A DNA stretch of 64,000 bases from Streptomyces sp. NBC_00440 (GCF_036014215.1 NZ_CP107921.1:1993501-2057500), one strand, 5' to 3'; shown: positions 16,148-26,075, counted from the stretch's first letter. The notes: generated by a model not told the origin, from the letters alone. Numbers and translations: made by a program.

Positions 16148-18100
16148 ATGAGATCCAGCCGCTCGAAAATGCGCGCCGGGCTGAGCGTGGCAGCGACACT
16201 GCCACTGCTCGCCGGCGCGCTGGCTCTGTCCATACCCAGCGCCAACGCCGACTCCGGTACGGGCAGCCGCCATGCACTTCAGGGCACCAAGCCGCTGTGG
16301 GCGAAGGCCTCCGCCGACCGTGGCGCGAGCGCGAACTCGGGCCAGGTGAACGCGCGCGTCTATCTGGCCGGGCGCGACGCCCAGGGCCTGACGGCGTACG
16401 CGAAGGAGGTGTCGGACCCGCAGTCCGCCTCCTACGGCAAGTACCTGAGCGCGAAGCAGGCCAAGGCCCGCTTCGGCACGACGCCCGAGCAGATCAAGCA
16501 GGTCACCGCCTGGCTGAAGTCCTCGGGTCTGAAGGTCACCGGCTCGAACCAGCACTACGTCTCGGTCAGCGGTGACGTGAGCGCGGCCGAGAAGGCCTTC
16601 TCGACGCAGCTGCACAACTACCGTAAGGGCAGCAAGACCTACCGCGCCCCGACGTCGACGGCTTCTGCGCCCGCGTCCCTCCGCGGTGCGGTGCTGACGG
16701 TGGTCGGCCTCGACAACGCGCCGCACAACGTCAAGCACGACACCACGACGCTGCCCCCGCCCAGCGCGGTCTTCAAGAACGCCGGGCCGATGTCGTCGTA
16801 CTACGGCTCGAAGGTCAACAAGACGCTTCCGAACGCGTACGGCGAGAAGGCCCCCTACGCGATCAAGGGCTACACCGGTCAGCAGCTGCGCTCCGCGTAC
16901 GGCGCGGGCAACAAGACCGGCAAGGGCGTCACGGTCGCCATCACGGACGCCTACGCCTCGCCGACCATCGCGCAGGACGCGACCAAGTACGCCAAGCGCA
17001 ACGGCGACAGCGCGTACGCCGGCGGCCAGCTCTCGCAGGTGCTGCCGAGCGACTACACCGACATCGACGAGTGCGGCGCGGCCGGCTGGTACGGCGAGGA
17101 GACCCTCGACGTCCAGGCCGTCCACGCGGTGGCACCCAAGTCGGACATCGTGTACGTCGGCGCCGCGTCCTGCAACGACGACGCGCTGCTCGACTCGCTC
17201 GGCAAGGTCGTCGACAACCACCTCGCCGACATCGTCTCCAACTCCTGGGGCGACATCGAGGCCAACGAGACCCCGGCCGTCGCGGCCGCCTACGACCAGG
17301 TCTTCCAGCTGGGCGCCGTCGAGGGCATCGGCTTCTACTTCTCCACCGGCGACAACGGCGACGAGGTCGCCAACACCGGTACGAAGCAGGTCGACACCCC
17401 GGCCAACTCCGCCTGGGTGACGGCGGTCGGCGGTACCTCGCTCGCCGTGGGCAAGGGCGACAAGTACCAGTGGGAGACCGGCTGGGGCACCCTGAAGTCG
17501 AGCCTCTCGGCCGACAACAAGACCTGGACGGCCTTCCCCGGCACCTTCAACGGCGGCGCGGGCGGCGGCACCAGCAAGACCGTGGCGCAGCCGTTCTACC
17601 AGCGCGGTGTGGTCCCCGGGAAGCTCGCCAAGGCCAACGGCAAGACGGCCATGCGCACCACTCCGGACATCTCGGCGATCGCTGACCCGAACACCGGTTT
17701 CCTGGTGGGCCAGACGCAGACCTTCCCGGACGGTTCGCAGCAGTACAGCGAGTACCGCATCGGCGGCACCTCGCTGGCGGCTCCGGTCATCGCGGGCATC
17801 CAGGCGCTGGCGCAGCAGGCGCAGCACGGGGTTCCGATCGGGTTCGCCAACCCGTCGATCTACTCCCGCTACGGCACGTCGGCGTACCACGACGTCACCG
17901 ACCACCCGCTGGGCGCGGGCCACACCCAGTCGGTCGTCCGGGTCGACTTCGCCAACAGTGTCGACGCGAGCGGTGGTCTGCTGACCTCGCTGCGGACGCT
18001 CGGCGCGGACTCCTCGCTGACCGCCACCGTCGGCTACGACGACGTGACGGGTGTCGGCAGCCCGGGACGGACGTACATCAGCTCGTTCGCCCGTCGCTGA
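16148..18100 (+). CDS. Secreted S53-family (sedolisin) serine carboxyl peptidase
   Basis: A 650-aa exported acid protease. A signal peptide (residues 1-36, ending SANA) is followed by a pro-kumamolisin activation domain (about 50-200) and the S53 catalytic domain. The catalytic set is visible: Glu317 and Asp321 in GEETLDVQAVHA, the oxyanion Asp369 in SNSWGD, and the nucleophile Ser542 in GGTSLAAPVIAG. The C-terminal DVTGVGSPG is the calcium-binding region. The start at 16148 follows AGGGGG. It is transcribed alone and ends in a strong hairpin (18166-18213). Streptomyces S53 enzymes are tripeptidyl- or endo-peptidases. Confidence 0.93.
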   Translation: MRSSRSKMRAGLSVAATLPLLAGALALSIPSANADSGTGSRHALQGTKPLWAKASADRGASANSGQVNARVYLAGRDAQGLTAYAKEVSDPQSASYGKYLSAKQAKARFGTTPEQIKQVTAWLKSSGLKVTGSNQHYVSVSGDVSAAEKAFSTQLHNYRKGSKTYRAPTSTASAPASLRGAVLTVVGLDNAPHNVKHDTTTLPPPSAVFKNAGPMSSYYGSKVNKTLPNAYGEKAPYAIKGYTGQQLRSAYGAGNKTGKGVTVAITDAYASPTIAQDATKYAKRNGDSAYAGGQLSQVLPSDYTDIDECGAAGWYGEETLDVQAVHAVAPKSDIVYVGAASCNDDALLDSLGKVVDNHLADIVSNSWGDIEANETPAVAAAYDQVFQLGAVEGIGFYFSTGDNGDEVANTGTKQVDTPANSAWVTAVGGTSLAVGKGDKYQWETGWGTLKSSLSADNKTWTAFPGTFNGGAGGGTSKTVAQPFYQRGVVPGKLAKANGKTAMRTTPDISAIADPNTGFLVGQTQTFPDGSQQYSEYRIGGTSLAAPVIAGIQALAQQAQHGVPIGFANPSIYSRYGTSAYHDVTDHPLGAGHTQSVVRVDFANSVDASGGLLTSLRTLGADSSLTATVGYDDVTGVGSPGRTYISSFARR

Positions 18101-18165
18101 CCGCCGCAGGCTGTCACTGACGTCCGCGGTACGGCGACCCGTCGTCGCACGCGGTAGTCACAGTC

Positions 18166-18213
18166 GCCGCCCCGCCCCCTGCAACCCCGCATCGCGGGTG
18201 GGGGCGGGGCGGC
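18166..18213 (+). terminator. Strong GC hairpin after the S53 protease gene
   Basis: Perfect 14-bp arms (18166-18179 and 18200-18213; GCCGCCCCGCCCCC) enclose a smaller CCCGC/GCGGG hairpin. It is 65 nt after the protease stop and just before nadE. Confidence 0.8.
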
Positions 18214-18306
18214 ACTGCTGTGACATGCCGCAGCGGCCTGCCGCAGTGACATACCGCGCACCCTCCCAGCAGGACATCGCGTCAGAGAGACGATTACACT
18301 GGCCAC

Positions 18307-20058
18307 GTGCCTCAACTACGCCTCGCACTGAATCAGATCGACTCGACCGTCGGTGACCTCGCCGGGAACGCCGAGGCGATCGTCCACTGGACCCGGCACT
18401 CCATCGAGCAGGGCGCCCATCTGGTGGCGTTCCCCGAGATGATGCTGACCGGATACCCCGTCGAGGACCTGGCCCTGCGGTCGTCCTTCGTCGACGCGTC
18501 CCGGGCCGCGCTGCGCGCGCTCGCCGCCCGGCTGGACACCGAAGGGTTCGGGGAGGTCCCCGTCGTCGTCGGCTACCTCGACCGCACCGAGAAGGCCCAG
18601 CCCCGCTACGGGCAGCCCGCGGGCGCCCCGCGGGACGCCGGGGCCGTGCTGCACCGCGGGGAGGTCGCGCTGACCTTCTCCAAACACCACCTGCCGAACT
18701 ACGGCGTCTTCGACGAGTTCCGCTACTTCGTCCCCGGCGAGACCCTCCCGGTGATCCGGGTGCACGGCGTCGATGTCGCGCTCGCCATCTGCGAGGACCT
18801 CTGGCAGGACGGCGGACGGGTCCCCGCCACCCGGTCGGCCGGCGCCGGGCTGCTGGTCTCGATCAACGCGTCGCCGTACGAGCTGAACAAGGACGACCAG
18901 CGCCTTGAGCTGGTCCGCAAGCGGGCCAGGGAGGCCGGCTGCACCACCGCGTACGTCGCGATGACCGGCGGCCAGGACGAGCTGGTCTACGACGGCGACT
19001 CGATCGTGGTCGACCAGGACGGCGAAGTCGTCGCGCGGGCACCGCAGTTCACCGAGGGCTGTGTGGTGGTCGACCTGGAGCTGCCCGCCGCGGGCCCGGT
19101 CCCTTCCGGCGTGGTCGCCGACGGGCTGCGCATCGAGCACGTCACGCTCTCCGACAAGCCGGTTCCCGAGTACCCGGCCGAGCTGCCCGGCGGCTACGCC
19201 GACCGGCTCGACGACGACGAGGAGCTGTACACGGCGCTGGTCGTGGGCCTGCGGGCGTACGCGGCGAAGAACGGCTTCTCCTCGGTGCTGATCGGGCTCT
19301 CCGGCGGTATCGACTCGGCGCTCGTCGCGGCCATCGCCTGCGACGCCATTGGTGCGAAGAACGTGTACGGCGTCTCGATGCCGTCCAAGTACTCGTCCGA
19401 CCACTCCCGGGGCGACGCGGCCGAACTGGCCCGGCGTACCGGGCTGAACTACCGGACCGTGGAGATCGCGCCGATGTTCGACGCGTACATGGAGTCGCTC
19501 TCGCTCACCGGCCTGGCCGAGGAGAACCTCCAGTCGCGGCTGCGCGGCACCACGCTGATGGCCATCTCCAACCAGGAGGGCCAGATCGTGCTCGCGCCGG
19601 GCAACAAGTCCGAGCTGGCGGTGGGGTACTCGACGCTCTACGGCGACTCGGTCGGCGCGTACGGCCCGATCAAGGACGTCTACAAGACCTCGATCTTCCG
19701 GCTCGCCGAGTGGCGGAACCGGGCGGCGGCCGAGCGGGGCCAGACGCCGCCGATCCCGGAGAACTCGATCTCCAAGCCGCCCAGCGCCGAGCTGCGCCCG
19801 GGTCAGGTCGACACGGACTCGCTGCCGGACTACGAGGTGCTCGACGCGATCCTGGCGCGGTACGTCGACGCCGACCAGGGCCTCGACTCCATTGTCGCGG
19901 CCGGGTTCGACCCGGAGCTGGTGGCGAAGACGCTCCGGATGGTGGACACCGCCGAGTACAAGCGGCGTCAGTACCCGCCGGGCACCAAGATCTCCGCGAA
20001 GGGGTTCGGCAAGGACCGGCGGCTGCCGATCACGAACCGCTGGCGCGAGACGAGCTGA
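18307..20058 (+). CDS. nadE: Glutamine-dependent NAD+ synthetase
   Basis: A 583-aa bifunctional enzyme that makes NAD+ from deamido-NAD+, ATP and glutamine, the last step of NAD synthesis. The N-terminal nitrilase-type glutaminase domain carries the triad Glu44 (AFPEMMLTGYP), Lys126 (TFSKHHLPNYG) and Cys162 (ALAICEDLW). The C-terminal synthetase domain has the PP-loop SGGIDS at 332-337 and NKSELAVGYSTLYGD. GTG start; no clear ribosome site. Its 3' end overlaps the convergent MFS gene by 29 nt, and its terminator (20074-20105) lies inside that gene. Confidence 0.96.
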   Translation: MPQLRLALNQIDSTVGDLAGNAEAIVHWTRHSIEQGAHLVAFPEMMLTGYPVEDLALRSSFVDASRAALRALAARLDTEGFGEVPVVVGYLDRTEKAQPRYGQPAGAPRDAGAVLHRGEVALTFSKHHLPNYGVFDEFRYFVPGETLPVIRVHGVDVALAICEDLWQDGGRVPATRSAGAGLLVSINASPYELNKDDQRLELVRKRAREAGCTTAYVAMTGGQDELVYDGDSIVVDQDGEVVARAPQFTEGCVVVDLELPAAGPVPSGVVADGLRIEHVTLSDKPVPEYPAELPGGYADRLDDDEELYTALVVGLRAYAAKNGFSSVLIGLSGGIDSALVAAIACDAIGAKNVYGVSMPSKYSSDHSRGDAAELARRTGLNYRTVEIAPMFDAYMESLSLTGLAEENLQSRLRGTTLMAISNQEGQIVLAPGNKSELAVGYSTLYGDSVGAYGPIKDVYKTSIFRLAEWRNRAAAERGQTPPIPENSISKPPSAELRPGQVDTDSLPDYEVLDAILARYVDADQGLDSIVAAGFDPELVAKTLRMVDTAEYKRRQYPPGTKISAKGFGKDRRLPITNRWRETS

Positions 20059-21253
20059 GCGCACGCTCCGTACGGGGGCCTTCCGCGACCACGCGGGAGG
20101 CCCCCTTCCGCGTACCGCGGTCCAGCACGCCCGCGGTCACCGCGATGGCGAGACCGATCACGGCGAGCGCCGCGCCCACCAGGGTCGGTGACATCCAGCC
20201 CCAGCCTGCCGCGATGGCGACCCCGCCGAGCCAGGCGCCGCCCGCGTTGGCCAGGTTGAAGGCGGAGTGGTTGGAGGCCGACGCGAGGGTGGGGGCCGAC
20301 CTGGCCTTCTCCATCACCAGCATCTGGAGCGGGGTCGTGGTCATGAAGCCGACCGCGCCGAGGAGCACCACGCTCAGCAGCGCGGCCCACTTCACATGGA
20401 CGGTGAAGTCGAACGCGACCAGCACGACGGCGAGCCCGGCCAGCGAGCCGTACACCGTGGGGCGCAGCGCCCGGTCGCTCAGCGGCCCGGCGGCCAGCGC
20501 GCCCAGCGTCATACCGATACCGAAGAGCGCGAGCACCAGGGTCACCGAGGACTCGGAGAAGCCCATGACCTCGGTGGTGATCGAGGCGAGGTAGCTGTAC
20601 ACGGCGAAGACCCCGGCGAAGCCGAAGACCGCGGTGAGCAGCCCGAGGAGCACCTGCCGGTTGCCGAGGGCGCGCACCTCGTGGCGCAGGCTCTGGTGTG
20701 CGTCGACGGGGACGTACGGGATGAGCCGGGCCAGCGCGGCCAGCGCCACCAGGCCGATCACGCCGACCACGACGAAGGTGGCGCGCCAGCCGAGGTGCTG
20801 CCCGAGCAGGGTGGCGGCGGGGACGCCGACGATGTTGGCGATGGTCAGGCCGAGGAACATGGTGGCGACGGCGCGGCCGCGCCTGCCCTCGTCGACCAGG
20901 CCTGAGGCGACGACCGCGCCGACGCCGAAGAAGGCGCCGTGCGGCAGCCCGGCGAGTACCCGCCCGGCCAGCAGCCAGCCGAAGCCGGGCGCGAAGGCGG
21001 ATGCCAGGTTGCCGACGGTGAACAGGGCCATCAGGAGCAGCAGCATCCGCTTGCGCGGGATCCGGGAGCCGATGGCGGTGAGGAGCGGGGCGCCGACGAC
21101 GACGCCGATCGCGTAGGCGGAGACGAGATAGCCCGCAGTGGGCACGGAGGTGCCCAGGTCGTCGGCGACATTGGGCAGCAGGCCCATCATCACGAACTCT
21201 GTGGTGCCGATGCCGAACGCGGAGATGGCCAGCGCGAGCAGGGCCAGGGGCAT
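20030..21253 (-). CDS. MFS transporter, AraJ/sugar-efflux-type
   Basis: A 407-aa, 12-helix major facilitator of the drug-resistance/AraJ branch. The first helix reads LALAISAFGIGTTEFVMMGL, a hallmark of this group, and the loop 2-3 motif is GSRIPRKRMLL. Such proteins export small molecules such as arabinose-type sugars or chloramphenicol-like drugs; the substrate cannot be inferred. I chose the start at 21253 because the hydrophobic segment begins immediately. The gene stands alone; its last 29 nt overlap the end of nadE on the other strand. Confidence 0.88.
   Translation of the reverse strand: MPLALLALAISAFGIGTTEFVMMGLLPNVADDLGTSVPTAGYLVSAYAIGVVVGAPLLTAIGSRIPRKRMLLLLMALFTVGNLASAFAPGFGWLLAGRVLAGLPHGAFFGVGAVVASGLVDEGRRGRAVATMFLGLTIANIVGVPAATLLGQHLGWRATFVVVGVIGLVALAALARLIPYVPVDAHQSLRHEVRALGNRQVLLGLLTAVFGFAGVFAVYSYLASITTEVMGFSESSVTLVLALFGIGMTLGALAAGPLSDRALRPTVYGSLAGLAVVLVAFDFTVHVKWAALLSVVLLGAVGFMTTTPLQMLVMEKARSAPTLASASNHSAFNLANAGGAWLGGVAIAAGWGWMSPTLVGAALAVIGLAIAVTAGVLDRGTRKGASRVVAEGPRTERALSSSRASGS
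20074..20105 (+). terminator. nadE terminator inside the convergent MFS gene
   Basis: 14-bp stem with one mismatch (GGGGGCCTTCCGCG, 20074-20087, against 20092-20105) and a 4-nt loop, 16 nt after the nadE stop. It is simultaneously the coding sequence of the last residues of the opposing MFS gene. Confidence 0.65.
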
Positions 21254-21434
21254 GAAGGGAGACCTTCTCTTACGAGAGCGGAACACGGGGACGGGATCAC
21301 GGGGAGTACGGGAAACGGGGGCACGGCGGCGTGCCCGAGGACCAGCGTAAGTTCTCCTGCTGAACAAAGTGTCCCCACCGTGTTGTTCCGGCAGGTGAAC
21401 GCCCCGTTAAGTGATGTGCGTCTCCCGGGAACGC

Positions 21435-22469
21435 CTATCCCTGGAGCTTGATGCGGGCCGCGATCGGCAGATGGTCGCTGCCGGTCCTGGGCAGCGTCCA
21501 GGAGGAGACCGGGTCGGCGCCCTTGACCAGGATCTGGTCGATCCGCGCCATCGGGAACTTCGCGGGCCAGCTGAAGCCGAAGCCGTTGCCCGCTGCGCCC
21601 TGGGTGGAGCGCATCTGCGCGCTCACCGCGTTCAGCGAACGGTCGTTCATCGTCCCGTTGAGGTCACCGAGGAGCACCACGTCCTTCAGCGGCTCCTTCC
21701 TGATGGCCGCACCCAGCGCGTCCGCGCTCTGGTCGCGCTGCGACGCGGTGAACCCGGCGTCGAGCTTCACCCGCACCGAGGGGAGGTGCGCGACGTAGAA
21801 AGCGACCTTGCCCTTGGGTGTGGTGACCGTGGACCGCAGGGCGCGGACCCAGCCGAGCCTTATATTGACGGGCTCGGTGTCGCTCATCGGGTACTTGCTC
21901 CAGAGCCCGACCGTGCCCTCCACCGCGTGGTACGGGTAGGTGGCCGCGAGGGCCTTCGAGTACGTCGAGACCTTGCCCGCCGCCAGCTCCTCCAGGGCGA
22001 CCACGTCGGCGCCCGAAGCGGCGACCTTCTTCGCGGTGCCCACCGGGTCGGGGTTCGCCGCGTTCACGTTGTGGGTGGCCACCACCAGGTCGCCGCCGGA
22101 GGCCGACTTGTCGGTGAGCAGTCCGCCGAAGACGTTCAGCCAGACGATGACGGGCAGCAGCAGGGCGATCAGCGCGGTGGCCGAGCGGCGCAGCAGCCCC
22201 AGAACGAGCAGGACCGGGATGCCGATCAGGCCCAGCCAGGGCAGGAAGGTCTCGGTGAGACTGCCGAGGTTGCCGATGTCGTTGGGGAGATGCCCGTGGA
22301 AGAGCATCGTCAGCGTGAGCAGAACGGCGAAGCACGCGAGGACGATGCCGCGGCGCCAGATGCCCTGGTCACCCCGCCAGCGCCCGCCGAACAGACGCCG
22401 GGAACCGGACTCGGAATGCCCGTGCTCCGAGCCGCCGTGTTCCGTGTCCGTGAAGTGCGCCTGCGCCAT
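21435..22469 (-). CDS. Membrane-anchored endonuclease/exonuclease/phosphatase family protein
   Basis: A 344-aa protein: a His-rich cytoplasmic N terminus (about 40 aa), three membrane helices (residues about 42-125), then an extracytoplasmic EEP (DNase I-like) domain. EEP landmarks are THNVNAANPD, ALEELAAG, YVAHLPSVR, LLGDLNGTMNDRS and the C-terminal GSDHLPIAARI, covering the metal-binding Asn and Glu and the catalytic His/Asp pairs. Likely activity is hydrolysis of a phosphodiester or phosphomonoester outside the cell. The ATG at 22469 was preferred to the upstream GTG because it gives the usual compact N terminus. Confidence 0.88.
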   Translation of the reverse strand: MAQAHFTDTEHGGSEHGHSESGSRRLFGGRWRGDQGIWRRGIVLACFAVLLTLTMLFHGHLPNDIGNLGSLTETFLPWLGLIGIPVLLVLGLLRRSATALIALLLPVIVWLNVFGGLLTDKSASGGDLVVATHNVNAANPDPVGTAKKVAASGADVVALEELAAGKVSTYSKALAATYPYHAVEGTVGLWSKYPMSDTEPVNIRLGWVRALRSTVTTPKGKVAFYVAHLPSVRVKLDAGFTASQRDQSADALGAAIRKEPLKDVVLLGDLNGTMNDRSLNAVSAQMRSTQGAAGNGFGFSWPAKFPMARIDQILVKGADPVSSWTLPRTGSDHLPIAARIKLQG

Positions 22470-22621
22470 ACCGTTGCCCTCGCTGCCTTGCCGTGCACGC
22501 CGTCCCGCCCTTGACACTAAGCGATGGAACGGCACTTTCCGCGCCGTGGGGACACGGCCGTACTGTCACGAGGACGTGGGGGTGGCACCTGGAGTTCCGG
22601 TTGTGACGGAATGCGCATATT

Positions 22622-23251
22622 TCAGCTGTGCTGCCCCTCGCTTCCGCGCGGAGCGAGCCCCTCCAGGAGCGCGTCCACGACCCGGGCGGCCAGATCGTCA
22701 TCGAGCTCCGCTTCGGGGCGGAGCACGGTGCGCAGCAGCATGGGCCCCACGAACAGGTCGTTGATCAGGTCCGGGGCGAGGTCGGAGCGGATCTCACCCT
22801 CCTCGATCCCCCGGCGTACGATCTCCGCCCCCATCCGGCGGCGGGCCTCGACGACCGTGTCGTGGTAGGCCCGCCAGAGTTCCGGATAGCTCTGCATCTG
22901 CGCGAAGACGTTGTACAGCAGTGTCGATGAGCGCTTCGCGAGGCCCTGCCGACGCAGCGATTCGAGCATGGCGACCAGATAGTCGCGGACCGAGGTGCCC
23001 CGCAGCTCCGGGGCAGCGGGCTCGATGGCCTTGAGCACATCGATGAAGAGTTCTTCCTTGCCCTTCCAGCGGCGGTAGATGGTCGCCTTGCCGACGCCCG
23101 CGGTGCGGGCGACCCGCTCGATGGACACCTCGGTGAGCGGGACGCCCTCCTCCAGCAGCTTCACCACGGCCTCGACGATCGACCGCTCGACCGCCTCCGA
23201 GCGCGGCCGTCCGCGCCGCTGCTCAGCCGGCCTGTGTTCCGTCGGGGGCAC
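22622..23251 (-). CDS. TetR-family regulator, probably of the upstream efflux gene
   Basis: A 209-aa TetR/AcrR-type repressor. The DNA-binding helix-turn-helix is VSIERVARTAGVGKATIYRRW (residues about 42-62 including flanks), followed by a ligand-binding all-helical domain with the TetR C-terminal pattern. It begins with GTG 25 nt after the DHA2 transporter stop and is in the same direction, so it is probably the second gene of that operon. The perfect dyad at 24904-24932 in front of the transporter is the obvious binding site, giving drug-inducible autoregulation. Confidence 0.9.
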   Translation of the reverse strand: MPPTEHRPAEQRRGRPRSEAVERSIVEAVVKLLEEGVPLTEVSIERVARTAGVGKATIYRRWKGKEELFIDVLKAIEPAAPELRGTSVRDYLVAMLESLRRQGLAKRSSTLLYNVFAQMQSYPELWRAYHDTVVEARRRMGAEIVRRGIEEGEIRSDLAPDLINDLFVGPMLLRTVLRPEAELDDDLAARVVDALLEGLAPRGSEGQHS

Positions 23252-23276
23252 GCCCGCTCCACCTCTCGCTGTCCGT

Positions 23277-24887
23277 TCAGTCCGTACCGATTGTCGCCGA
23301 CGCGGGGACCGCCTCCACCTCCGCTCCGGCGGCGCCGCCGGACTTCGGACGGCCGGGCAGGAAGAGCACCACCACGACGGCGCCGAGCAGGGCGACCCCG
23401 GCCGAGCCGAGTGCCGTCACATGCATGGCGTGCAGGAATGCGGTGTCCGCCCGGCCCGCGAGTGCGCGGCCGGCCGGGCCGAGCTTCTCCGCGATGCCCA
23501 GCGTCGCCTCGATCGACTCCCCCGCCGCCTTGCGCGCACCGGGCGGCACCGCGCCGAGGTGACCCTCGATGCCACTCCGGTACGAGGCGGAGAGCACCGA
23601 CCCCAGGACGGCGACCCCGAGCGCCCCGCCCACCTGGCGGAAGGTGTTGTTGATCGCGGAACCGGAACCGGCCTTCTCACGGGGCAGCGACTGCATGATC
23701 GAGACGGTGACCGGCGGCATGATGTGGGCCATTCCCGTGCCCATGACGAAGAAGACGGCCTCCATCACCCAGATGGGCGTACCAGCGCCGAAGAACGCGA
23801 AACAGCCGAGCCCGGCGGCGACCAGCACCATGCCGGCCGTGCAGACGGCGCGGGCGCCGAACCGCTCGACGACGAGCCTGGCCCGCGGCGAGAAGATCAT
23901 CTGGGCCGCGGCGAGCGGGAGCAGCAGGACGCCGGACTCCAGCGCGCTGTAGCCGCGGACGCTCTGCATGTAGAACGCGGAGAAGAAGGTGACGCCCATC
24001 AGCGCGAAGAAGACCAGCGCGATGGCGGCGACGGCCGCGGAGAACGCCGGGTTCTTGAAGTAGGTGACGTCGATGGCCGGGTGGCTGCTGTGCTTCTCGT
24101 ACAGCACGAAGCCGGTCAGCACCGCGACCCCGCCGAGCGTGGTCAGCAGTACGGACGGCGCGGTGAAGTCGGCCAGTTCGCCGCCGCGGATGATCCCGTA
24201 CACCAGCAGCACCAGGCCGACGATGGACAGGCTCACGCCCACCGGGTCGATGTGGCCGGGGTTGGGGTCCCTCGAATCGGGGACCAGCAGCACCATCGCG
24301 ATCAGCGCGACGATCACCACCGGCACATTGACCAGGAACACCGAGCCCCACCAGAAGTGTTCGAGCAGCACTCCGCCGGTGATCGGGCCGATGGCGATGG
24401 CCAGGCCGACGCCGCCTGCCCAGATACCGATGGCCTTGGGCTGCTCCTCGCGCTCGAAGACGTTCATCAGCACGGCGAGAGTGGCGGGCATCACGAAGGC
24501 CCCGCCGAGGCCCATCACGGCCCGGAACGCGACGAGTTCGGCCGGCGAGGTGGAGAGCGCGGCGAGCACCGAGCCGATTCCGAAGACCGCGAGCCCGAAG
24601 AGCAGGACCTTCTTGCGGCCGATGCGGTCACCCAGGAGACCCGCGGTGAAGAGCAGTCCGGCGAAGACCAGCGTGTAGGCGTTGATCGCCCATTCCAGCT
24701 GGCTCTGGGTGGCGCCGAGTCCGGTCGGCGCGGGGGCGGCGATGGTCTTGACCGCCACATTGAGGATGGAGTTGTCGAGCACCACTATCAGCAGGCTCAG
24801 CATCAGCGCGGCCAGGATCGCCCAGCGGCGCCGGTGTACGGCTTCGGGTATGCGGGGCGCTGCGACTGGCCCCGTGGAGTTGGTCAT
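23277..24887 (-). CDS. DHA2-family (14-helix) MFS drug efflux transporter
   Basis: A 536-aa EmrB/QacA-type proton-coupled exporter with about 14 helices. Signatures are [16 protein letters not shown] (helix 1, motif D1), [14 protein letters not shown] (motif A), and motif C in helix 5 ([20 protein letters not shown]). Typical substrates are lipophilic or cationic toxins. It is the first gene of a two-gene operon with the TetR gene. The ATG start is only 17 nt from the operator dyad, so repressor binding would block the promoter or the ribosome site. Confidence 0.92.
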   Translation of the reverse strand: MTNSTGPVAAPRIPEAVHRRRWAILAALMLSLLIVVLDNSILNVAVKTIAAPAPTGLGATQSQLEWAINAYTLVFAGLLFTAGLLGDRIGRKKVLLFGLAVFGIGSVLAALSTSPAELVAFRAVMGLGGAFVMPATLAVLMNVFEREEQPKAIGIWAGGVGLAIAIGPITGGVLLEHFWWGSVFLVNVPVVIVALIAMVLLVPDSRDPNPGHIDPVGVSLSIVGLVLLVYGIIRGGELADFTAPSVLLTTLGGVAVLTGFVLYEKHSSHPAIDVTYFKNPAFSAAVAAIALVFFALMGVTFFSAFYMQSVRGYSALESGVLLLPLAAAQMIFSPRARLVVERFGARAVCTAGMVLVAAGLGCFAFFGAGTPIWVMEAVFFVMGTGMAHIMPPVTVSIMQSLPREKAGSGSAINNTFRQVGGALGVAVLGSVLSASYRSGIEGHLGAVPPGARKAAGESIEATLGIAEKLGPAGRALAGRADTAFLHAMHVTALGSAGVALLGAVVVVLFLPGRPKSGGAAGAEVEAVPASATIGTD

Positions 24888-24903
24888 GCGGACAGCTTAG
24901 CAA

Positions 24904-24932
24904 TTTCGATACGACACCGTCTCGTATCGAAA
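24904..24932. promoter_or_regulatory. TetR operator (perfect 11-bp inverted repeat)
   Basis: TTTCGATACGA and TCGTATCGAAA with 7 nt between them, immediately upstream of the DHA2 transporter start. Half-sites GATAC and GTATC are 11 nt apart. Its position and symmetry identify it as the operator of the TetR gene at 22622-23251. Confidence 0.82.
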
Positions 24933-25058
24933 AGATTTTACCCGGCGGCCGGTTGCGGGCCCGGAGCCCACTTCCGTACGACGGCGGTCCGGTGCAACCA
25001 TGGAGGCGGTCCGGGGACGCCGTCAGGGCGCCTCGAGATGACGAACAGGAGCGTTGCG

Positions 25059-25943
25059 ATGACGCGCGCGTTGAACCCCCAGAGCCCCACCGCCTCCGCC
25101 GGGAAGCCCGCCGACAGCAGCAAGGCGCTGTACGGCGGCCGGAGCAGCAGGCGCATCACCGTCCACGACATCGGCGGCGCCAAGGAGCGCGGCGAGAAGT
25201 GGCCCATGCTCACCGCGTACGACGCGATGACCGCTTCCGTCTTCGACGAGGCAGGCATCCCGGTGATGCTCGTCGGCGACTCGATGGGCAACTGCCATCT
25301 CGGCTACGACACCACGGTCCCGGTCACCCTCGACGAGATGACGATGCTCTCCGCCGCCGTCGTACGCGGCACCTCAAGGGCGCTGATCGTCGCCGACCTG
25401 CCCTTCGGCAGCTACCAGGAAGGCCCCGTCCAGGCACTGCGCAGCGCGATGCGGCTGATCAAGGACGCGGGCGTGGGCGCGGTGAAGCTGGAGGGCGGCG
25501 AGCGCTCCCACCAGCAGATCGATCTGCTGGTGCGGTCCGGCATCCCCGTCATGGGGCACATCGGGCTGACGCCGCAGTCCGTCAACTCCATGGGCTACCG
25601 GGTGCAGGGCCGCGGCGAGGAGGCCGCACAGCAGCTGCTGCGCGACGCCAAGGCCGTGCAGGACGCGGGCGCGTTCGCGGTCGTACTCGAACTCGTACCC
25701 GCCGAGCTGGCCGCCGAGGTCACCCGCATCCTGCACATTCCGACGGTCGGGATCGGCGCCGGCCCCGAGTGCGACGCGCAGGTGCTCGTCTACACCGACA
25801 TGGTCGGTCTGACGGGCGGCAAGGTGCCGCGCTTCACCAAGCAGTACGCGGACCTCCGCCGGACGCTCGGCGACGCGGCGAAGGAGTTCGCCGACGAGGT
25901 CGTCGGCGGGACGTTCCCGCAGGAGCAGCACACCTTCCACTAG
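25059..25943 (+). CDS. panB: 3-methyl-2-oxobutanoate hydroxymethyltransferase
   Basis: A 294-aa (beta/alpha)8 enzyme that transfers a hydroxymethyl group from 5,10-methylene-tetrahydrofolate to ketoisovalerate, the first committed step of pantothenate (and so CoA) synthesis. The metal/substrate site is seen in MLVGDSMGNCHLGYDTT, the lysine segment in AVKLEGGERSH, and the catalytic Glu in VVLELVPAELA. I chose the ATG at 25059 because AGGAG lies 7 nt upstream; an in-frame ATG at 25038 is possible. The first 30 residues are a variable, disordered tail. It is monocistronic with a terminator at 25992-26030. Confidence 0.96.
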   Translation: MTRALNPQSPTASAGKPADSSKALYGGRSSRRITVHDIGGAKERGEKWPMLTAYDAMTASVFDEAGIPVMLVGDSMGNCHLGYDTTVPVTLDEMTMLSAAVVRGTSRALIVADLPFGSYQEGPVQALRSAMRLIKDAGVGAVKLEGGERSHQQIDLLVRSGIPVMGHIGLTPQSVNSMGYRVQGRGEEAAQQLLRDAKAVQDAGAFAVVLELVPAELAAEVTRILHIPTVGIGAGPECDAQVLVYTDMVGLTGGKVPRFTKQYADLRRTLGDAAKEFADEVVGGTFPQEQHTFH

Positions 25944-25991
25944 GTCCTGTCCGGCCCTTCCCGGGCCCCTTCGAGGCCACTGCCGCACGGA

Positions 25992-26030
25992 CCGACAGCC
26001 CGCCGACATCCCCCATCGGCGGGCTGTCGG
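25992..26030 (+). terminator. Terminator after panB
   Basis: A perfect 15-bp stem (CCGACAGCCCGCCGA at 25992-26006 with 26016-26030) and a 9-nt loop, about 50 nt after the panB stop. Confidence 0.82.
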
Positions 26031-26075
26031 CATTCTGTCGGTGACTTGTCAGTGGTGGCTGGTCTGATAGTCGGC

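Noticed and set aside
18316..20064. 582-codon minus-strand open frame opposite nadE
   Set aside because: Shadow of nadE; composition is Arg/Val/Gly-rich with no motif.
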